Positions 51,755 to 63,762 are shown, counted from the first letter of the stretch. The stretch is DNA of 64,000 bases from Auanema rhodensis (GCA_964057225.1 OZ059895.1:16558001-16622000), one strand, 5' to 3'. The notes: generated by a model not told the origin, from the letters alone. Numbers and translations: made by a program.

Positions 51755-52100
51755 TTTGTTCTTGTAGTGAATAAGAAATACTCATAAGTTGAATTGGACA
51801 GAATATGTTATGTTTTCAGAAAAGGTAAACCATTACGTAACAGCCTATAACAACTATAACATACAGTTTCAGAAATAAAGTGGAACTATTATAAAAACGA
51901 AATGATTCAAAGACCCTAACAGATTACAAAGCATTAAGCAGTGAGTTTTTGCCAACGGTCGTAACAATAACAGTACGTGCATGCTGTTTACACACGTGCA
52001 TGCAACTAACGTTCTTCAAAAATCATTTTAGCTGTAATTACTCACATGATTCTGGAATAGTTCTATGCTTAATTCAACTTTTTAATTTTTTTTACCAAAG
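51755..52100. promoter_or_regulatory. Divergent promoter region UBAP1/MAF1
   Basis: A 346-base gap between divergent start codons. It contains an inverted CACGTGCATG/GCATGCTG-type patch at about 51975-52000 with possible E-box-like CACGTG. No factor is assigned. Confidence 0.4.
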
Positions 52101-53075
52101 ATGAAGCTTTTGGAAAATTCGAATCTCGAAGCTCTTTCTTCAAGGATAAGTATATCTGCAGTAGATTGCATTTTAGACTTAAAGTGAGTTATGCCATTTA
52201 TTGGAAAATTAATAAGCATTTTTATTTTCAGGATTGAAGCCTACTCATGTAAAATGGTTCAAAGTGACAAAAAGCAATGGAAATATGTTGATAATAATCT
52301 ACCTGCTGACCGACAAGTAATCATTATAGGGGTATCCCTTTTGCGGATATTTGTTTTAGCCCCTGTCTCCACCAGATGATTTCTTGAGTCTCAGCGCTTC
52401 CCCTATAGGGCACTCAGCTCGGATGCGTCATCTTTCTGAACCTAGTTGCTCAAGTTCTGATAATGATGGGGAGGATGTAAACTTATTATAAATGTAAAAT
52501 GCATTAAGAAGCCGTCTTTTAGCTGTTAGTTGACTCGATTTCGATGAGAACATTGTTTGATCTGAGAGGTGTTTTGAGTTGCGCATACTCAGACTATGAC
52601 TTCAGTGAAGTCAAAAGCTGTTCTTTCTCGCTCATTCCAACTTTGGACGTATATTAATGTAGTTCTTATCTGAATTTTCATTATATATTCTTCAGATTGT
52701 ATGCGATGCAGTCGATGCTCGTTTCGCGGCTACTGTTCATGAATATCCCCACGTTAAAGAGGATTTATGGAGTGCCGTGGAAACAGAAATTGATCCACAA
52801 TCTTGTAAAATATATGGGTATTTTATACTTTGGTTGATTTGCGTATAGTTTCGTATTATAGCTATAAGTCAGAATTTAATGGTGATCCGTTTTCTGAAGA
52901 CGGTTGTATGTGGGGATTCAGTTTCATTTTTTTTAATAAGGTGTGCTCTTATATAAGAATAGTATATAAAAATATGTTATAGAATTTGAAAAGAGTTCTC
53001 TTGCTATCTTGTCGAGCTTTATCTCAAAATGCACATAATTCTTCCAGCGAGCTCTGGGATTTGGATGAAGATTAG
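52101..53075 (+). CDS. MAF1: MAF1, repressor of RNA polymerase III
   Basis: Conserved nutrient- and stress-regulated repressor of RNA polymerase III transcription of tRNA and 5S genes, controlled by TORC1 phosphorylation in other organisms. The start MKLLENSNLEALSSRIS is near-diagnostic, followed by IEAYSCKMVQSDKK. A Ser-rich mobile loop carries phosphorylation-type serines (RMRHLSEPSCSSSDN). Then MAF1 homology boxes: SDYDFSEVKSCSF, DARFAATVHEYP, DLWSAVETEIDPQSCKIYGY, the block DPFSEDGCMWGFSFIFFNK, and RVLLLSCRALS. It ends WDLDED. Introns are short. It is followed 316 bases downstream by archease on the same strand. Confidence 0.95.
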
Positions 53076-53390
53076 CTTTTCTTCTAGTTATTGCTTAGCA
53101 CCGATTACTAATGCATTTTATCTTTACTTTAATACGTTGGTCAGGATCCGCTAGTTTTAGGTTAAACTAGATTTGCCATAGTGCCGGTCAGTGTCCGGTA
53201 TGTATAATAGTTCTCAGTTTTTTCTTTTTTTCCCTGACTTTTCAGCATGTTTGTAATTATTTTGATTTACTAAGCACTTAGTCACAATGTATATAAATGT
53301 CAACATCACTTCTTTTACCTTGTTTGAAAGATCATCGGTTATGACCTATGTTTATTCAATATTTATGTTTTGATTTGTCAATTTGCTTAG
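53076..53390. other. MAF1-archease spacer
   Basis: 315 bases, AT-rich, ending in TTGCTTAG directly before the archease ATG. This is an acceptor site that has no upstream exon of its own. Confidence 0.5.
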
Positions 53391-54117
53391 ATGCATAGAT
53401 GTGCAGATAGTGAAGACAAAGTACCGTTGAAGAAATTGAAGATATCGTCAGATGTAAGCAGTTCATCAGAAACATCACCTACTGAGGTCTATGTAAGTTA
53501 TAAATTACACATATTTTCCTAATAAGTTTTGTTGTTTAGGGTACCTTAAAATGTGGATATACATATCATGATCATCCTGCTGATATTCAATTACATTCGT
53601 GGGGAACTACTATGTCAGATGCTTTAGAACAATTAGTTTTGTCTATGTATGGATATATGGTTGAACTAGATACCGTAGATGAAGTAATATTTGTTTATCT
53701 TTTCTTTGATTATGTTGAAATATTTCAGGTTTATGCGTATTACTTTACAGCTACGGGCCACGATGAAGATAGTTTGATATTCAGTGTTCTTGAAGAACCT
53801 CTAGTTGCATTCCAGTCTGAACCATTTTTTATCGGCAAACGAGTTGAGGTATTCACAGTTCTATTAACGTAACAACCTTTAACAAGAATTATTTAGGTTA
53901 TTGAAGTCAAGTACGATCCTTTTGAGGTTGTTTTTTGTGCTCATGGAGAATCATTTAAACAGGATAAACACAAGCAGGTACTTGAATCGTACAAAAGTTA
54001 GAGTTCTAATAAATGTCTTTTTTTCAGTTAACAGATATCAAAGCTATAACACATTCGAATATGCAGATTATAAAGAAAGATGATAGAGTTGATATATTTG
54101 TTATTGTTGATATTTAA
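53391..54117 (+). CDS. ZBTB8OS: Archease (RtcB tRNA-ligase cofactor)
   Basis: Small metal-binding protein that stimulates the RtcB-type RNA ligase complex in tRNA splicing and, in metazoans, XBP1 mRNA splicing. A short polar N-terminus (MHRCADSEDKVPLKKLKI) leads into the archease domain: YTYHDHPADIQLHSWG, with the conserved acidic metal ligand, then MSDALEQLVLSMYGYM, DEDSLIFSVLEEPLVAF, and the C-terminal block DIKAITHSNMQI ending VFVIVDI, which is typical of the family. ATG 53391 directly follows TTGCTTAG. The stop at 54117 lies 103 bases before the DDX18 start. It is sandwiched between MAF1 and DDX18 in the same orientation. Confidence 0.93.
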
Positions 54118-54220
54118 TATTTAAAAAATTCAATATGTTTTCAATTACTTGGTTATTTCCGTGATATACCTGTTTTATTTGTAATTTTCTTCGTGTTAAT
54201 TATATTTTCGTTTTCTTCAG

Positions 54221-56393
54221 ATGCGGGCCGACGTGCAGAAAAGAGTAATGAAAAGAAAACTTGACAAACTCAAGGGTAGTCATGAACAAAAGAAAAAGAA
54301 GAACGAGAAAAAAGTAAATCAAGAAGAAGAAGAAGTTAAAGAAGAACTTGATGATGTTGAGCAAGATGTAGAAGAAGTGAATGAAGCAGAAAGTGATGCC
54401 GCTGAGGTTTGCATAAACGAAAGCTTGAAACTAATAACTTTGAAGTTGCAGGAGAATACTGATGTTGCCAGTTTTCTTGCTCAGACCACTTTCGCATCAT
54501 TGAAGGGCAAAGTAAATGATAAATTGCTCTCTGCTGTCGCAAAAATGGGTTTCGATACTATGACTGAAATCCAGGCTAAAAGTATCGGACCTTGTCTTGA
54601 GGTATGATTTCATTTTTATTATAGGTTAAGCCATGTAAATTTAGGGAAAGGATGTACTTGGAGCAGCCAAGACTGGTTCCGGAAAAACTTTAGCTTTCCT
54701 TTTACCAGCTTTGGAATTGCTGTATAAACTTGGTTGGAAGCAGCTTAACGGAACTGGAGTAGCTATTATTTCACCTACAAGAGAATTAGCTATGCAAATT
54801 TATGGAGTATTGGTTGAGCTATTAGATGGTTCGCAACGATTAATGATCATCTTTCTATTTTTCTATTTTAGGCTCAAGTTTAACACATGGTCTCATTATG
54901 GGAGGATCCAACAGATCAACTGAAAAGGAAAAACTAGGCAAAGGAGTTTCTGTTCTTGTTGCTACTCCTGGACGTTTCCTTGATCACTTACAAAATACTG
55001 ATGATTTCTTGATTAGAAACTTAAAATGTTTGATTATCGACGAAGCTGATCGTATTTTGGATATTGGTTTCGAAATCGAAATGCAACAGGTATCAAAATT
55101 TCTTTACAGCTCATTGTTGAAATGTTTTCCAATTAGATTCTTCGTCATTTGCCTAAAAAGAGACAAACTATGCTTTTCTCTGCTACACACACAAGTAAGG
55201 TTGATGAGCTTGTTAAAGCTGCTCTTCACTCTGAACCTGTAAAGATTTCTGTATCCGATAAGTGTTCGGTCGCTACTGTAGATGGTTTACAACAGGTATG
55301 GCTTTCAAGTAAACTATCATATTGTAACTTTGCTTTTCAGGGATATGTCGTTTGCCCATCTGAAAAACGGTTCTTGATTCTTTTCACATTCTTGAAGAAG
55401 AATGTCGGTAAAAAGGTCATGGTTTTCTTCTCTTCCTGCAGTTCCGTCAAATACTATGCTGAATTATTAAACTATATTGACATTAACTGCATGTCTATTC
55501 ATGTAAAGTTTCTGTTTCATTACGTTTTACTATTTTTATTTCCTTTCTAGGGCAAACAAAAACAACAGAAGCGTACTACAACTTTCTTGCAGTTCTGTCA
55601 AGCTGATAAGGGTATCTTATTGTGTACAGATGTTGCTGCTAGGTAAAATATTTTCTCAGTTATTCCTCACACTCATTATTACTTGTTTCAGAGGTCTTGA
55701 CATTCCTGACGTTGACTGGATTGTTCAATACGATCCTCCCGATGAGCCAAGAGAGTACATTCACAGAGTTGGACGTACTGCTCGTGGAAAGGACGGAAGG
55801 TAAGCTTAATTCTATTTAACCGAAACTGACTTCTTTTATTGTTCAGAGGTCATGCCTTACTTGTTCTTAGACCTGAAGAATTAGGCTTTTTGAGATATTT
55901 ACGTTCTGCTAAAGTAGTATTGAATGAATATGAGTTTTCATGGAATAAAGTAAGCTTGCTGATATATAAAATAACTCAAAGTATGTTTTCAGATTGCTAA
56001 CATCCAATCTCAATTAGAAAATCTTATCGAGAAAAACTATTACTTGAATAAATCAGCAAAAGAAGCTTACAAAGGATACGTGAGAGCCTACGATTCTCAT
56101 TCCTTAAAGGTATATTTAAGTTGTTTTCTATATGTCTCTTAAACTTATAAAATTTACAGGATATTTATGATGTCAATAAGTTGGATCTTGTAGCAGTATG
56201 TAAATCTTTTGGTTTCGCAGTTCCTCCATTCGTGGATCTTCCAATCAGTCACAAACCAAAGGTATGTTTAAGGCTCCTCCCTATGTACTTATTCTTTATC
56301 TTATTTCAGACTGAAGTGAAATCACAGTTATCTGGTGCTTCATACAGAAAACGACCTAATGAAATTGCTTTTAAACAGAAGAAGAAGCGTTAA
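54221..56393 (+). CDS. DDX18: DEAD-box RNA helicase DDX18/Has1
   Basis: Nucleolar ATP-dependent RNA helicase needed for ribosomal subunit biogenesis. A Lys/Glu-rich N-terminus is followed by the Q-motif region ([20 protein letters not shown]). All helicase motifs are present in order: AAKTGSGKT (I), PTRELA (Ia), TPGR (Ib), IIDEADRIL (II), LFSATHT (III, SAT), the IV region [26 protein letters not shown] (V), and HRVGRTARG (VI). The C-terminal Has1 extension ([33 protein letters not shown]) and the basic end KQKKKR are typical of DDX18. ATG 54221 directly follows TTCTTCAG. About ten short GT-AG introns. Confidence 0.97.
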
Positions 56394-56657
56394 TTTTTTG
56401 TTTTGTTATTCCATTGTTATTCTTTCTTTTTATTTTTGAAATCTTTTTTTGTTATAGTTCCTGTTATGAATTGTGTTGCTTGTTATCGCTGCGGAAAATG
56501 AAGTTATATGATGATCAACTTTCAGTCTTCTGCTTACGATATATAGAGAAAATGATTTAAATGATGGATAAACTAGATCTGCACATGATGCCTTCATTTG
56601 AAGGCATTTAATTATGACCCGCCTCTTATCTTCAGTTTTCAATTTTCTAAGTTATTC

Positions 56658-58501
56658 ATGTGGATTTTAATATTTTTTCTTCAAATTCTGCTCACCGTTC
56701 ACTGTATTCCTGTGCCTAACGGTCAACTAGGTCAGATTCAAGTTATGATAACTGGTCTAAAAGTAGTATTCATGTTTCTAGGTAATGTTGAAGTTGAATG
56801 CGGTGAGGATACTATTGAAGCAGTGTTCTTAACAGAAGCACCTTTCGAAGGTGATAAATGTTGTTAAGCTTTTCCCTGTTCAACAACATTTTAAGGACGA
56901 ATTTTTGTAATTGGTCATGCTCAAGATCCTAACTGCGTTTCTAGAGATGTTGGTAGACGCACCACTTCTATCACAATCAAGAAAAGTGAATGTGGAGTTG
57001 TAACTACTAGATCCGTAAGTCTTCCGATATCCATGCTCTTGAGATTACTTCTGAATTTTCTTGAAGTCGGATCCCAATGGATTATTCTCAACGGTCAAAA
57101 TTATGATTTCTTTCCATACAGACTTTGTTACCAAAGTTGATCGGGTATGTTTTTCAAAAATCTCTTTTTTTCGTTTCTTTCATGTGTTTTCATCTTTTAA
57201 CTATTTTATTGATTTCATAAGCTAAGCTAAGCTATCTGATTAAGCATGATTACTTATAATAGTATTACTATGTCTAACTAGATCCAGTTAGCTGGTTCTC
57301 GTGAAAGTTCTAAGAACAACACAAATCTCATTTCAACTTAATAAAAATATTATTTCAGGGTTATGAAATCAGTTGTTTCTATATGGTTGCCGATAAAACT
57401 GTCACATATCCCTTGACTGTAGCTCCAGAAGTAAGTATATCATACTCATTCGATTCTAAGTTTCATCCTGTTTAAGCAAGTCGCACCTATTAATGAAATT
57501 GCTGAAATGCCTCGGTGCCGATATGAGGTTTAAAATCTGTATCACCTTATGAACCACTAACCAAAGGTTTTTAGGTATTAGATGTCAGAAATGGTAAACA
57601 AGCATCTGTTGTTACTGTTGGTACTCCTCTGCTTCACAGGTGGATCTGTGAAAGTTCTGCTCCAGGTGTGTTCAACTTTTCTTCTCTGTTCTTTTATTTC
57701 GAAATTAAAGAGCATTGGTGTATGACAGTTCACACGTGTGAGGTAGAAGACGGATCAGGAACTCATTTCAAAGTTTTGGATGACACAGGGTTAGCTTTAC
57801 GATGGTAAGCAGAAAAATATTTCTACTTCTATTGATAGGTGCTCCGTTGATCGTTTCCTTCTAAGTAATTTGGAATATCCAACAAATTTACAAGCTCAAG
57901 TTGAAGCTCATGCATTCAAATTCGCTGACAAGGTTTTCGTGACTTCATAGTTCATTTTCTACTTTCTATATTTAGGTTGTTACAAATTACCAATGCAGTA
58001 TTAGGCTAGACATTAAAAACGGAGAATGCCCTGTAAACATTACCTCATAGCTGATTGAGCCATCGAAATTATTTTCAGATTCCGACTTGTCGTGACTTAG
58101 CACCGAAAGCAACACAAGCTCCAAGACGAGGACGATCAGTAGGATCAGTCAAAGAAGTTTCATTCATTATATGATGCCATTCTCAAATAGTGTTTTAAGA
58201 TCCCTCTAACATACAACAAGTCTTCTAATTTCGTTGAAGTCGACGTTCGTGCTCCGCAACTTGATGTTATTGATGCTCGGACAGGTTTGCCAAAATCCAT
58301 TTTCAACTTATATTTCATGATATTGAAGACTTTGGCTATGTATCGAACGACGATGTTGTTCTCACTTTACGAGAAGTTAATTCGGAATTCTGTATTCCGC
58401 ACCACTTTTACGTGATTTCAACAGTTCTAGTAACCGGGACAATCCTGATTCTCTCTACAGCAGTTGTTTTACTTCTAAGATATCAGAAAAAGAGCCAGTA
58501 A
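56658..58501 (+). CDS. ZP-domain cuticlin-like protein
   Basis: Single-pass membrane protein with a zona pellucida domain, of the nematode cuticlin group that polymerises into cuticle structures. Signal peptide: MWILIFFLQILLTVHC. The ZP-N part contains VEVECGEDTIEAVF, HAQDPNCVS and SECGVVTTRS; then GYEISCFYMVADKTVTYPL. The ZP-C part contains HRWICES, HTCEVEDGSG, KVLDDTGCSVDRFLLSNL and TNYQCSIRLDIKNGECP. A basic cleavage-type site (APRRGRS) follows, then a transmembrane helix (STVLVTGTILILSTAVVLLL) and a very short tail. The cysteine spacing follows the nematode cuticlin pattern. It lies 264 bases after the DDX18 stop on the same strand, with TTCAG at about 56633-56637 as a possible acceptor. 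Confidence 0.9.
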
Positions 58502-59115
58502 CTCTAACTACAAGCTTACTTCACTAATCACAATATCATATCACCTAAATATCGATAGCTTATATCAATTTCCCAACATCTTCATGTGCAATATAACAAT
58601 AATGTTGTGACATTTTACGCTTTTTCTATCAATAAACTTATAATTATACTAAATATGTCTGTGGAACAGCTGTTGGCGGCATTTTGCTTTTGCTTCAAAA
58701 GAACTAGTTGTATCTGGTCATCATTAAGCAACTTTCCATGTTCATCAAACCTGTCCATATCAATATAATTAGGGATATTCGAAAATGAAAGCAGTGGCTA
58801 TTGCATAATAAGATGATTATATGCCCACATTGTCCTGATATCAAATTTACAACCGGAAAGACGATTGATCAACATGGAGTTTCGACAAGATGAGTTGTTT
58901 CAGCTTCTTCTAATCAACTTTTACGAAATTCAATTCACGTTGTCCAACTGAGTCATAACAACAAGGAAATTAGCTTAGCTTGCACCCTTACTTTTCGAGA
59001 AGAATTGTACCTACACTCAGACAAACACATTGAAACATGAAGATATAAGAAATATAACATAACAGAAAACAGCTGAGATTCAGTCTTGTACAGTTTGGGA
59101 ATAAGGCAAACTTGT
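58502..59115. other. Cuticlin-tRNA spacer
   Basis: About 610 AT-rich bases with no convincing coding segment. Confidence 0.4.
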
Positions 59116-59188
59116 GGCCGCGTGGCGCAATGGATAACGCGTCTGCCTACGGAGCAGAAGATTGTAGGTTCGAATCCTGCCGTGGTCG
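59116..59188 (+). tRNA. tRNA-Arg (ACG)
   Basis: A 73-base cloverleaf without intron. Acceptor stem GGCCGCG pairs with CGTGGTC (two G-U pairs), discriminator G. D-arm region with box A TGGCGCAATGG. Anticodon stem TCTGC/GCAGA around loop CTACGGA, so the anticodon is ACG. T arm GTAGG-TTCGAAT-CCTGC contains box B GGTTCGAATCC. A TTTT run starts four bases after the end as RNA polymerase III terminator. No CCA is encoded, as in eukaryotes. Confidence 0.96.
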
Positions 59189-59645
59189 TAACTTTTGGAT
59201 TTTTTAAACTAGTTATTGTTGAAAATACAGTTTTTAGGGAAAAACACTTTTCCAGAATACAATTTTTTGTGAAAAGGAGAATAGAATTGAAAAAGCAACC
59301 GTGCAACAAAGATGTTTAGAATAAAATGACTTAAATTTAAATGATTCATCAGAATCCTATTTCTTTGGACGTTTATATACATTGCAATGACAAAAACATA
59401 ACAAATATCAAAAACATACAGCTACTTGTAACATGATCAACATTCATGCAATATTTGTTATTTTATAGGAGTGAAAACACAATTCGAAAAATTGGAGAAA
59501 AACATTTCAGTAGAAGTTTTGAAAAGCGTACCAACGATAATTTAGCGCGCCATTGCTAACTAACATAGCCCTAATTATGATAGTCGAATTTTTTTGCATA
59601 TTTTTCTTTTAATGTTTTTTTTTTAATAGAGACGTTGTTTTTCAG
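59189..59645. other. tRNA-RPF2 spacer
   Basis: About 460 AT-rich bases. They end in TTTTTCAG directly before the RPF2 ATG, an apparent trans-splice acceptor. No gene seen. Confidence 0.4.
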
Positions 59646-60840
59646 ATGACTCGTGTAGCTAGATTAAAGACTAAAAAAGGAAAGAGAGTTTTGGAAGACA
59701 GAGCACCAAAAGTAATTGAAAATGATAAAAAAGCTCTATTTGTAAAAGGAGGAAAAACTACTCAAATTGTCAGTGACGCTTTGAAAGATCTTAATAATCT
59801 GAAGAAACCGTTAGTTGTTAGTTTAAAAAGGTATTTTTCTTGTTATATTGATAACTTAATATATTTTCTGTTGCAGAAGAAATCCTTATCACCCATTCGA
59901 AGATGAAACACCAATTGAAAGAATTTCTCTTAAATTTGACACTTCTATGTTTTTGTTTGGTGAGTTCTACTATCACTATTCATGCATTAACAATTTTTTA
60001 TAGGTTCTAATTCAAAGAAACACCCAAACAGTCTCATTTTTGGAAGATTACACGATGGGCAAGTTTTAGATATTGCTGAACTTCGTGTTCTCAATTATGT
60101 GCCAGCTAGCAATTTTGACGTAAGTTTGGGAGAGTAATTTTGAATAAAGATAAATTTTCTTCTAGGTACCTAAGATTGCTACTGGCTCTAAACCAATTTT
60201 AGTTTTCGAAGGAGCTGAATTTGAATCAGATCCCTCAATGAAAAGAGTGTCAAACCTTTTAGTTGATTTTTTCAGAGGAACTGTTGTTGATAAGGTTAGT
60301 ATGCCTTCCCATAATACCACTGAATCATAGGTTTTTAGATTCGTTTACAAGGTCTTGAATATGCTATTTCTTTCACTGCTAGGGAAAAGTTTATCTATAT
60401 GAGAGTATATAGAACTGAGCTGAAGAAATCTGCTACTAATACTCCCAGAATAGAATTGGTAGAAATGGGACCAAGAATTGATTTTGTTTACGATCGTAAT
60501 AAGTTAGCAAATGATAATTTGTTCAAGCAATCTTGCAGAAAGCCTAAGGCTCTCATGGTAAGCGTACGAAGATAGATCGTATTCTATATAACGATTTCAG
60601 GCAAAGAGAAGAAAGAACACATCCGAAGATGTATTCGGTAATCAGCTTGCTAGAGTCCATGTTGGCAAACAAAATACTGATGCTATCCAGACTAGGTATG
60701 TATTATTATAAAAATTTCAAAATTTTTCAAAATTTTTTAGAAAAGTGAAAGCTCTTCGTAAAACTAAGGATGGCGTTACCCCTACAGTTGATAAAAATGC
60801 TGATGCCGGAAACGATGAGGATATGGAGGATGATGAGTAG
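59646..60840 (+). CDS. RPF2: Ribosome production factor 2 (RPF2), Brix domain
   Basis: Nucleolar Brix-domain protein which, with RRS1, delivers the 5S RNP to the pre-60S ribosomal particle. Start MTRVARLKTKKGKRVLEDR, then FVKGGKTTQIVSDALKDL. The Brix core includes FGSNSKKHPNSLIFGRLHDG, VLDIAELRVLNYVPASNF, PILVFEGAEFESDPSMKR, LVDFFRGTVVDKIRLQGLEY and YMRVYRTELKKSATNTPRIE, then EMGPRIDFVYDR. The basic C-terminus ends in an acidic tail (NDEDMEDDE). Exons are separated by short GT-AG introns. It converges on DCTN6; the two stop codons are about 100 bases apart. Confidence 0.96.
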
Positions 60841-60942
60841 TATCAATATTTTCTGTTATAATGTTGTTGATTTTTCTTGTTATGTTTTATTTTTCTCAAA
60901 GGAAATAAATAATTTTTACAAAGATTGCTCGAAATTCGTTCA

Positions 60943-61704
60943 TTATGCTACTGATGTTGCATCCGTGGCCTTTTTGAGGTGATGATATGAAGGCAATAGT
61001 TTTCCCACGAGTTCTGGATGCATAGCCTGGAAATAAAAAATTATGTGAAATGATGTAATGAGCTGGGAAACCTGGGGATTATCATGAGCAATTCTTCTGT
61101 TATTATTTGGTCCATAGATGACGGTTTTATCAGGAAGATCTTCGTGAGCAAAAAGTTCACATTTAGGTCCAACCGAACACCCATTTCCTATATAATGTTC
61201 TTACTTGGTATTTAATATTTTCATTACTACCTATAGTACTTAGAGGGCCAACCACGCTTCGTACATGTAGTACATTATTATTTCCTACAGCTTTTGCTCG
61301 AACAACTAAAATTAATAGTAAGTTGAAAGCAATAATTTAACTGTTTTACCAGCCCCAACTTCAAATACATTTTCATTACCAATTACCATAACATGATCCG
61401 CATCAGGAGAGCTGAAACGATGTTAGTGTAGAAGTGAATTGGCTGTAAGAAACATACGCATTCTCGATTAAAGCACGTTCTTCAATCAGATTTTTTTCTC
61501 CAATCACAACGGAACCTCTAGTTGCACGAATGACAGCAAAAGGATGAATAACGGTATATGGACCAATAGTTACATCGCCTTCAAGAACAGCAGATCTACA
61601 TACAATAGCAGTGGGATGTATTTTTATCGAGTTTTTAACCTGCTCCCTAAATGAATATCAATGAAATTTCTTCAACTGAGAAATCAAACAAACTTGTCAG
61701 TCAT
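60943..61704 (-). CDS. DCTN6: Dynactin subunit 6 (p27)
   Basis: Pointed-end subunit of dynactin, the dynein activator. It is a left-handed beta-helix protein of the gamma-carbonic-anhydrase-like fold. Exons: 61694-61704, 61458-61646, 61350-61411, 61231-61305, 61072-61187 and 60943-61026. The start MTDKEQVKNSIKIHP parallels the family N-terminus. Hexapeptide-repeat turns are visible: AVLEGDVTIGPYTVIHPFA, GSVVIGEKNLIEERALIEN, VMVIGNENVFEVGA, AVGNNNVLHVRSVVGP, and TVIYGPNNNRR. The C-terminal helix GKLLPSYHHLKKAT matches the family end. The first exon has only 11 coding bases. The 3' end may overlap antisense with the RPF2 3' UTR. Confidence 0.92.
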
Positions 61705-63109
61705 TGGATATTATAATGTTATGTTTTTCGTATAAATAACAAGAATATTGTGCTCAGATTATGAAGATTTAGTGAAGAAACAATATGCAACACAAGACTA
61801 TGACAGAAGCTCAGTAACTTGAAGTATTTTTTGGTTGACGAGCAGCTGTTGCAAATAAAGCACACATATCCTTACGTATTTATTAGAAAAATTGGCACAC
61901 ATTTGAAATTCAATGCATTTGTTTATACAATATGTTTTTTTATTCAATTAAATTTGATTTCATACCAAGAAGTATGCAAGATATACATTATTTTATGATA
62001 AGTATAGCATTTTTAAACTTGAATGTTTATGTTATTATGTGTATCCGTCTGATAATTTCTTTAAATTTCTTTTTGGAGTACAGGTGAGATGTTGTTGATC
62101 TAATATCAAATGATTTCAAGTATGAAACAAAATGTTTTGTATTGTTCAGTACAGTAATAGTTGTTTTCATCAGTTTTAAATATTTTATCTAAGGGTTCGC
62201 GTTGAGGTGTTATGGTTTCTTCGTTTTTTTCGTGATAATTGTTATTCAGGAAGAACATATTATCGATGTTTCCTCTAATAACTTTAATTCTTCCATACAT
62301 CTTGTTTTTCTCTAAAATATTTTATTTCTTTCTTAATTTTATTCATTGTTGTAACGTGTTAATGTTTTGGACTTGGCCAGCTCTCTTTTGGACTCAAACT
62401 TACTGTAATTTCTAAGTAATTCATTTAATTTGATATATTATCTTTGAAAATACATTTATTTTCTAGATATTTTTTCGATTTGAGTTTACAATAGCTAATT
62501 TGAAAAAAAATATTAAAAAAACTTAACATAGTGTGATCAGGAAGGCTGGTTTCTTCTATAAATCACAGTAAAAGTTTAAGTACTTGTTTGGTTTGGTAGA
62601 ATAAAGACACGGAATTTCATTTTTCCACTTATATAACCCCTGGGGCGCTTTGCTTTGGACATTCAAGCTCCGCCTTCCCGTCTTTGCGAGTTCCATCGAT
62701 TCTGCAGCCGGGCGGCAGCGTGCACCGCTTCTTTGGCGCTTATGGAGATGTTGTTCATTCTTATATTTTTCTGTCGTTCAAATATTTCCTTTATAATGTC
62801 TGAAATCATTCTATGATCCTCTCAACTTCATGGTTTCGTTCCCAATCTCACGTCACACACAAAATAGTTAGATTGTGTACTAGTTAGATGCATTTTTGAC
62901 TTCATAAATTTTTCACACCTAATATCCCTCATCATTTTTGAAAAAACATTTCGGGGGAGAAAGCTTCAGATATGGGTTTTGATTTTTAATTCAAGCATTA
63001 AGCACTTTATTTAGAAATCTTATCAGTTTTATATATAAATTTAAGTTTTATCGTTCATTTTACAACTTTGTGATCATTTTTTATTTTCACATACTCGCTT
63101 AAGGCTAAC
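61705..63109. other. Upstream region of complexin
   Basis: About 1.4 kb, mostly very AT-rich, between DCTN6 and complexin, which are divergently transcribed. No convincing gene. A distinct GC-richer patch (about 62640-62760) follows a TATATAA box. Confidence 0.45.
62630..62760 (+). promoter_or_regulatory. TATATAA box and GC-rich block
   Basis: TATATAA at 62630-62636 is followed by a roughly 120-base GC-rich stretch (CCCTGGGGCGC, CCGGGCGGC). This contrasts sharply with the AT-rich flanks and lies about 350-480 bases before the complexin ATG. A core promoter with 5' leader is the simplest reading; an unrecognised small RNA gene is an alternative. Confidence 0.4.
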
Positions 63110-63762
63110 ATGGCGGGCTTTTTAATGAAACAAATGGTTGGGAACCAGCTTAATGAGGTTACTGGAGCTCTTGGCGTCGGTGGAAACGCAGATGATGGTG
63201 GTGAGAAGACAGAGACCGGCGAAGACCCAGAGGCATGTTGATTTGTTCTCGTCGGCTTTCTTCCTTTTGACAAAGATCTCTGCTTGAACAGCCATGAGAC
63301 GGCATAGGAAGGCTTCCGCTCAGACAGCTATCTTGTAGGTTGTGGCAGCTCGTTTAGAGCAAGAAGAACGTCGTAAGGAAAAGCATCGTAAAATGGAAGC
63401 AGAAAGAGAAAAGATGCGACAAGGAATCCGGGACAAGTATGCTATCAAGAAGAAGGAAGAGGGTCCTGCTATGGATTTTACCGAAGGGCGTATTGGTGGT
63501 CCTCGTAAAACTCCCGAGGTGCAGATTCTTTCCTTTAATCTTTGTCGTGATATGGTGTTGTGTCATTAGATTGAAGCTTTTCGGACTTTTTTTTTGTAAG
63601 AAAACGGACTTCCCAACTTTTTAGGAGTTGGCCGCTGCAATGAACGCCGAAGAAGACAGCCTTATTGGTCAACTTGGTCTGACTGAGCATGTTGAAAAGG
63701 CAAAAACTTTTGCTACCGGTGCCTTTGAAACTGTGAAAGGATTTCTTCCATTTGGAAAGTAA
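63110..63762 (+). CDS. cpx: Complexin
   Basis: SNARE-binding regulator of synaptic vesicle exocytosis. Three exons: 63110-63232, 63339-63518, 63625-63762; 441 bases give 146 residues. The N-terminus [19 protein letters not shown] resembles nematode complexin. The accessory and central helices read [17 protein letters not shown] and [19 protein letters not shown]; the RQGIRDKY segment is the SNARE-binding core. The C-terminal amphipathic region ends in VKGFLPFGK, with no CAAX lipidation site. The first intron starts with GC (CCAGAG|GCATGT). No GT donor gives the correct frame, so a GC-AG intron is likely. The start is the first ATG of the open frame. Confidence 0.94.

Noticed and set aside
62106-62300. 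64-codon minus-strand frame upstream of complexin
   Set aside because: No splice context, no family resemblance, AT-rich composition expected by chance.
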